From Planctomycetota bacterium (GTDB lineage Bacteria > Planctomycetota > Phycisphaerae > Sedimentisphaerales > SG8-4), in assembly GCA_030607345.1 (NCBI GenBank), contig JAUWKC010000074.1, forward strand, positions 1 through 7,633: 7,633 nucleotides of DNA. Reading direction: 5' to 3'. Both the position numbers and the translations under genes were made by a program. A model generated the notes under the pieces. It saw only the letters and a list, made by a program, of their open reading frames with translations. It did no database searches and was not told the DNA's origin. Of the stretch, positions 5,475-7,633 are shown piece by piece (the stretch's first letter is position 1; the number at the start of each line of letters is the position of its first letter).

Positions 5475-5759
5475 CTATGAGAATGTTTCGCGTTGGATAT
5501 GGCCCAGGTAGAATCGCCCGTCTTTCTGCATAAAACCTATTATGGCGTCGAACTGTCGGTCTATGAAGCCGGTATCGTTTGAGACTATCGCCAGTCCTAT
5601 GACGGCGCTGGTTTTGTTGTCGTGATGGTCGACCTCCGCAATTGAAACGTTGAACCTGCTTTTGAGTCGGCCGAGCAGGCTCTTGACGATGCCCCTCTTC
5701 TGCTTGAGCGAGCCCACGCCGTTGAGGTGAAGTTGCGCTGTTAATAGACCAACAATCAT
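5475..5759 (-). CDS. DUF503 (YlxP-like) family protein
   Basis: A 94-residue small cytoplasmic protein of the DUF503 family, whose Bacillus member is YlxP. The family pattern is clear: MIVGLLTAQLHLNGVGSLKQ (1-20), KRGIVKSLLGRLKSRFNVSI (21-40), AEVDHHDN (41-48), and AVIGLAIVSND (52-62), then a C-terminal helix and strand. The biochemical role is not established; in many bacteria the gene sits between infB and rbfA, suggesting a link to translation or ribosome assembly. Here it is isolated from those genes, on the minus strand. The frame is open further upstream (to 5852), but the start at 5759 is chosen because it matches the family N-terminus, and because a promoter at 5812-5840 lies inside the upstream extension. 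A weak GGAAA precedes the ATG by about 8 nt. Family assignment is strong; function is not known. Confidence 0.88.
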   Translation of the reverse strand: MIVGLLTAQLHLNGVGSLKQKRGIVKSLLGRLKSRFNVSIAEVDHHDNKTSAVIGLAIVSNDTGFIDRQFDAIIGFMQKDGRFYLGHIQRETFS

Positions 5760-5811
5760 TTGGCGTTTTCCACTGTACGATTCCTGCACAAGAATTAGTC
5801 TTGGCCTAATG

Positions 5812-5840
5812 AATATAGTCTCTCGACGCCGCATTTGCAA
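5812..5840 (-). promoter_or_regulatory. Predicted promoter of the DUF503 gene
   Basis: On the minus strand there is TTGCAA (5835-5840), exactly 17 bp of spacer, and TATATT (5812-5817), five of six matches to the -10 consensus. Transcription would begin near 5805, leaving a leader of about 46 nt before ATG 5759. A small inverted repeat, ATTAG (5794-5798) and CTAAT (5806-5810), overlaps the predicted start and could be an operator. Confidence 0.5.
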
Positions 5841-5894
5841 TACGGACCACACTGTTACGTTTCGGTGCGCCGAACATATACCGCTGTTGAATGC

Positions 5895-5970
5895 GACCCC
5901 GCACCCACTTTGACAAGCGACAACCGAAAACTTCCAGGCGCCCCTCTATCGTCAAAGTGGGTACGGCGTC
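5895..5970 (+). repeat. Long inverted repeat followed by a T tract (terminator-like or mobile remnant)
   Basis: A perfect 12-bp inverted repeat, ACCCACTTTGAC (5903-5914) and GTCAAAGTGGGT (5951-5962), encloses 36 nt. The pairing extends outward to 20-bp arms (5895-5914 with 5951-5970) with two mismatches. On the plus strand the right arm is followed by GATTTTTCT (5972-5980), as in an intrinsic terminator, and then by the promoter of the propeller gene. No plus-strand gene ends nearby, so it may insulate that promoter, bind a regulator, or be the remnant of a small inverted-repeat element. I see no flanking target-site duplication. Confidence 0.5.
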
Positions 5971-5982
5971 TGATTTTTCTCC

Positions 5983-6011
5983 TTGACCGAAAAGACCGAT
6001 AATATTAGAAT
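5983..6011 (+). promoter_or_regulatory. Predicted sigma-70-type promoter of the propeller-dockerin gene
   Basis: TTGACC (5983-5988), a 17-bp spacer and TAGAAT (6006-6011) each match five of six consensus bases. Transcription would start near 6018 and give a leader of about 90 nt. The -35 lies 12 bp past the long inverted repeat. A small hairpin, TTCAG (6082-6086) with CTGAA (6094-6098), borders the Shine-Dalgarno in the leader. Confidence 0.6.
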
Positions 6012-6109
6012 TGTCAGGGCTGAAGGCGACTCAACCGGGACTTTTGCTCGATTCGGACAGCAGAATACGCCCGGGTTACAGTTCAGCAGTTTTCTGAAAG
6101 GGTGAGAAA

Positions 6110-7561
6110 ATGAAAAACAAGGTGATTTCAAAGTGGATTATTGTGTGGCTTTTTGGGCTGTGGGTATTTTGCGGAGAAGCCGTGGCCGTCGAGGTGCTCG
6201 AACCCGGCTACGCCGTGGAGACGTATGCCAGCTACTCTGATGCCGGTATCCAAAGAAGCCCCTGGGACATGGTGTTTGTCCCGGACGGCAATCTCTACGC
6301 AACCCACGTGGCCGATGGCTCAATCCGGCGTGTTACACCTGATGGAATAGCAAGCGAATTTGTCGCCGGCATTTCCGGGGCGACCGGAATCGTTTGGGCC
6401 GGTGGCACGGACTACGGCGACTATCTCTACGCGGCTGCGACTTCCATTGGAGTGGTCAGAGTCGATTTGGACGGACACACGTCCAATTTTGCGAGCAGGG
6501 GCTGTGCCGGCACTTTGGGACTGGACAGGACGGGCAACTATGACGGGTATATGTACACCACGACAGGATGCGTCGACCACACTTACCGAGTCTATCCGGA
6601 CGGCAGCGTCACACCGTTTTCAAGCTGGCCCACCCACATCAACGGCGGCGGACCACATAACATCACCTTTGACAATGTGGGAAACTACGGCGGATGGTTT
6701 TATGTGGCCTCGGCTTTTGTGGAAAGCCAGGCACAGGTCAGCGGCCTTTTCATTATGGACCCTTGCGGCAATGCCGGCAGATTTGCACCAGATTTGGTTG
6801 TGGCCCATAATCTGGATTTCGACCCAACAGGTGATTTCGGTTGGGATATGTTTGTGATTGGCAGGTCGAGCTATGACAACCCGGATTCGCTCTGGCGGGT
6901 CGGTCCGGATGGCACTGCAACGGCCTTTGCTACGCTCCAAGGCGTGGCTCCTCGCGGGATGGCATTCGGTCCCGATGGAGCACTGTATATCGGCGAGTAT
7001 ATTAGCGAAATTCAACAGGTAATAATCAGCCGCATCACACCCTATATCACCTTTGAGGTGGCGGTTGACATCAAGCCGGGAAGCTGTCCAAACCCGCTTA
7101 ATCCGGCAAGCAGAGGGCTTCTGCCGGTAGCGGTCCTGGGCGCAGAAGACTTCGACGTAAGCAGCATTGACGCAGCTTCGATTCGCCTCGAAGGCATTGC
7201 GCCCGTTCGCAGCCATTATGAAGATGTGGCGACGCCCGCGCCGGACGGCAACGAGTGCGACTGCAGCAGCGAAGGACCGGACGGCCGGCTTGATTTGACC
7301 CTAAAGTTCAAGACACAGCAAGTGGCTGAGGAGCTTGTAAATTCGCTTGGCGAGGTGGCTTCGGGTGACGAGCTGGTATTGACCTTGACGGCCACTCTGG
7401 CAGATGGGACGCTTGTAGAAGGAAGCGATTGCGTGGTTGTTGTCGGCAAGGTACCCGATTGGATAGCTGCCAAGAAATCCGACATCACCCAGGACGGCAT
7501 TGTCAACATCTTCGATTTCGCTGCGATGACGCGGCACTGGCTCAAACCTGCCGCTCAATAG
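6110..7561 (+). CDS. Secreted six-bladed beta-propeller protein with DIKPGS module and dockerin-like tail
   Basis: A 483-residue exported protein. A signal peptide covers residues 1-26 (KNK start, hydrophobic core 9-20, cleavage after AVA). Six repeat units follow at about 51-88, 91-130, 134-174, 181-228, 231-276 and 280-311, each with a 'DPxG'-like or 'PDG' turn and a 'lY/mf' strand; this fits an NHL/SMP-30-like six-bladed propeller. Next is a module opening VAVDIKPGSCPNPLNP (317-332), with LLPVAVLGAEDFDV and DGRLDLTLKF (391-400), and four cysteines (326, 383, 385, 441) that could form disulfides. The tail, SDITQDGIVNIFDFAAMTRH (457-476), is a single dockerin-type calcium loop with ligands D458, T460, D462, N466 and D469. 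No catalytic residues are recognisable, so binding or scaffolding at the cell surface is as likely as enzymatic action. The start has GGTGAG 3 nt upstream (AAGGGTGAG, 6098-6106). It is a single-gene unit with its own promoter. Confidence 0.9.
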   Translation: MKNKVISKWIIVWLFGLWVFCGEAVAVEVLEPGYAVETYASYSDAGIQRSPWDMVFVPDGNLYATHVADGSIRRVTPDGIASEFVAGISGATGIVWAGGTDYGDYLYAAATSIGVVRVDLDGHTSNFASRGCAGTLGLDRTGNYDGYMYTTTGCVDHTYRVYPDGSVTPFSSWPTHINGGGPHNITFDNVGNYGGWFYVASAFVESQAQVSGLFIMDPCGNAGRFAPDLVVAHNLDFDPTGDFGWDMFVIGRSSYDNPDSLWRVGPDGTATAFATLQGVAPRGMAFGPDGALYIGEYISEIQQVIISRITPYITFEVAVDIKPGSCPNPLNPASRGLLPVAVLGAEDFDVSSIDAASIRLEGIAPVRSHYEDVATPAPDGNECDCSSEGPDGRLDLTLKFKTQQVAEELVNSLGEVASGDELVLTLTATLADGTLVEGSDCVVVVGKVPDWIAAKKSDITQDGIVNIFDFAAMTRHWLKPAAQ

Positions 7562-7633
7562 TTCGGGCACGTCAAAGGGTCGATAGTGGGCGGTTCCGAG
7601 GATTTCGGCGGCCAACAGCTTTGGTGTAAAAAA

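Noticed and set aside
5760..5852. N-terminal extension of the DUF503 protein to 5852
   Set aside because: The extension is not part of the family, and the predicted promoter at 5812-5840 lies within it.
6110..6190. Lipoprotein signal at Cys21 of the propeller protein
   Set aside because: The preceding residues WVF do not form a lipobox, and a standard AVA cleavage site follows.
7571..7585. GTCAAAGGGT after the propeller gene as another copy of the inverted-repeat arm
   Set aside because: Only the first seven bases match before the sequences diverge, and there is no partner arm.

Overview
The window looks like a chromosome segment from a Planctomycetota bacterium, most likely of the Phycisphaerae/Sedimentisphaerales type. 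The main evidence is a secreted protein at the right end that pairs a beta-propeller with a 'DIKPGS' module and a C-terminal single-repeat dockerin-like motif, an arrangement I associate with that group. Shine-Dalgarno use is also mixed: several housekeeping genes have none, while the secreted genes have clear ones. The taxonomic placement is inference; no rRNA or other marker is present.

Layout, left to right. (1) Positions 1-87, minus strand: the first 29 codons of a secreted or membrane-anchored protein running off the left edge, with a strong ribosome binding site, a leader hairpin and a credible promoter. (2) A 342-nt divergent intergenic region holding nested inverted repeats and promoters for both directions. 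(3) Positions 430-4507, plus strand: a probable operon of a YbgC/4HBT-type hotdog thioesterase, purF (glutamine-PRPP amidotransferase, first step of purine synthesis), purM (AIR synthetase, fifth step) and a roughly ten-helix membrane protein of unknown function. purM appears to be translationally coupled to a nine-codon upstream reading frame that carries the only good Shine-Dalgarno in that gap. (4) Positions 4787-5152, plus strand: a 121-residue protein I do not recognise. (5) Positions 5153-5474: no supportable gene. (6) Positions 5475-5759, minus strand: a DUF503/YlxP-family protein with its own promoter. (7) Positions 5760-6109: divergent spacer with a long inverted repeat followed by a T tract and a good promoter for the next gene. 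(8) Positions 6110-7561, plus strand: secreted six-bladed beta-propeller protein with the DIKPGS module and dockerin-like tail. The last 72 nt show no gene.

Functionally, the core is a purine biosynthesis operon with an acyl-thioesterase at its head and an orphan membrane protein at its tail, flanked on both sides by exported proteins. I see no CRISPR array, tRNA, rRNA, transposase or phage gene. No complete new system stands out. The observations most worth following are the coupled micro-ORF before purM, the Asp-to-Asn change at the expected catalytic position of the thioesterase, the hairpin leader of the left-edge secreted gene, and the 20-bp-arm inverted repeat before the propeller gene.
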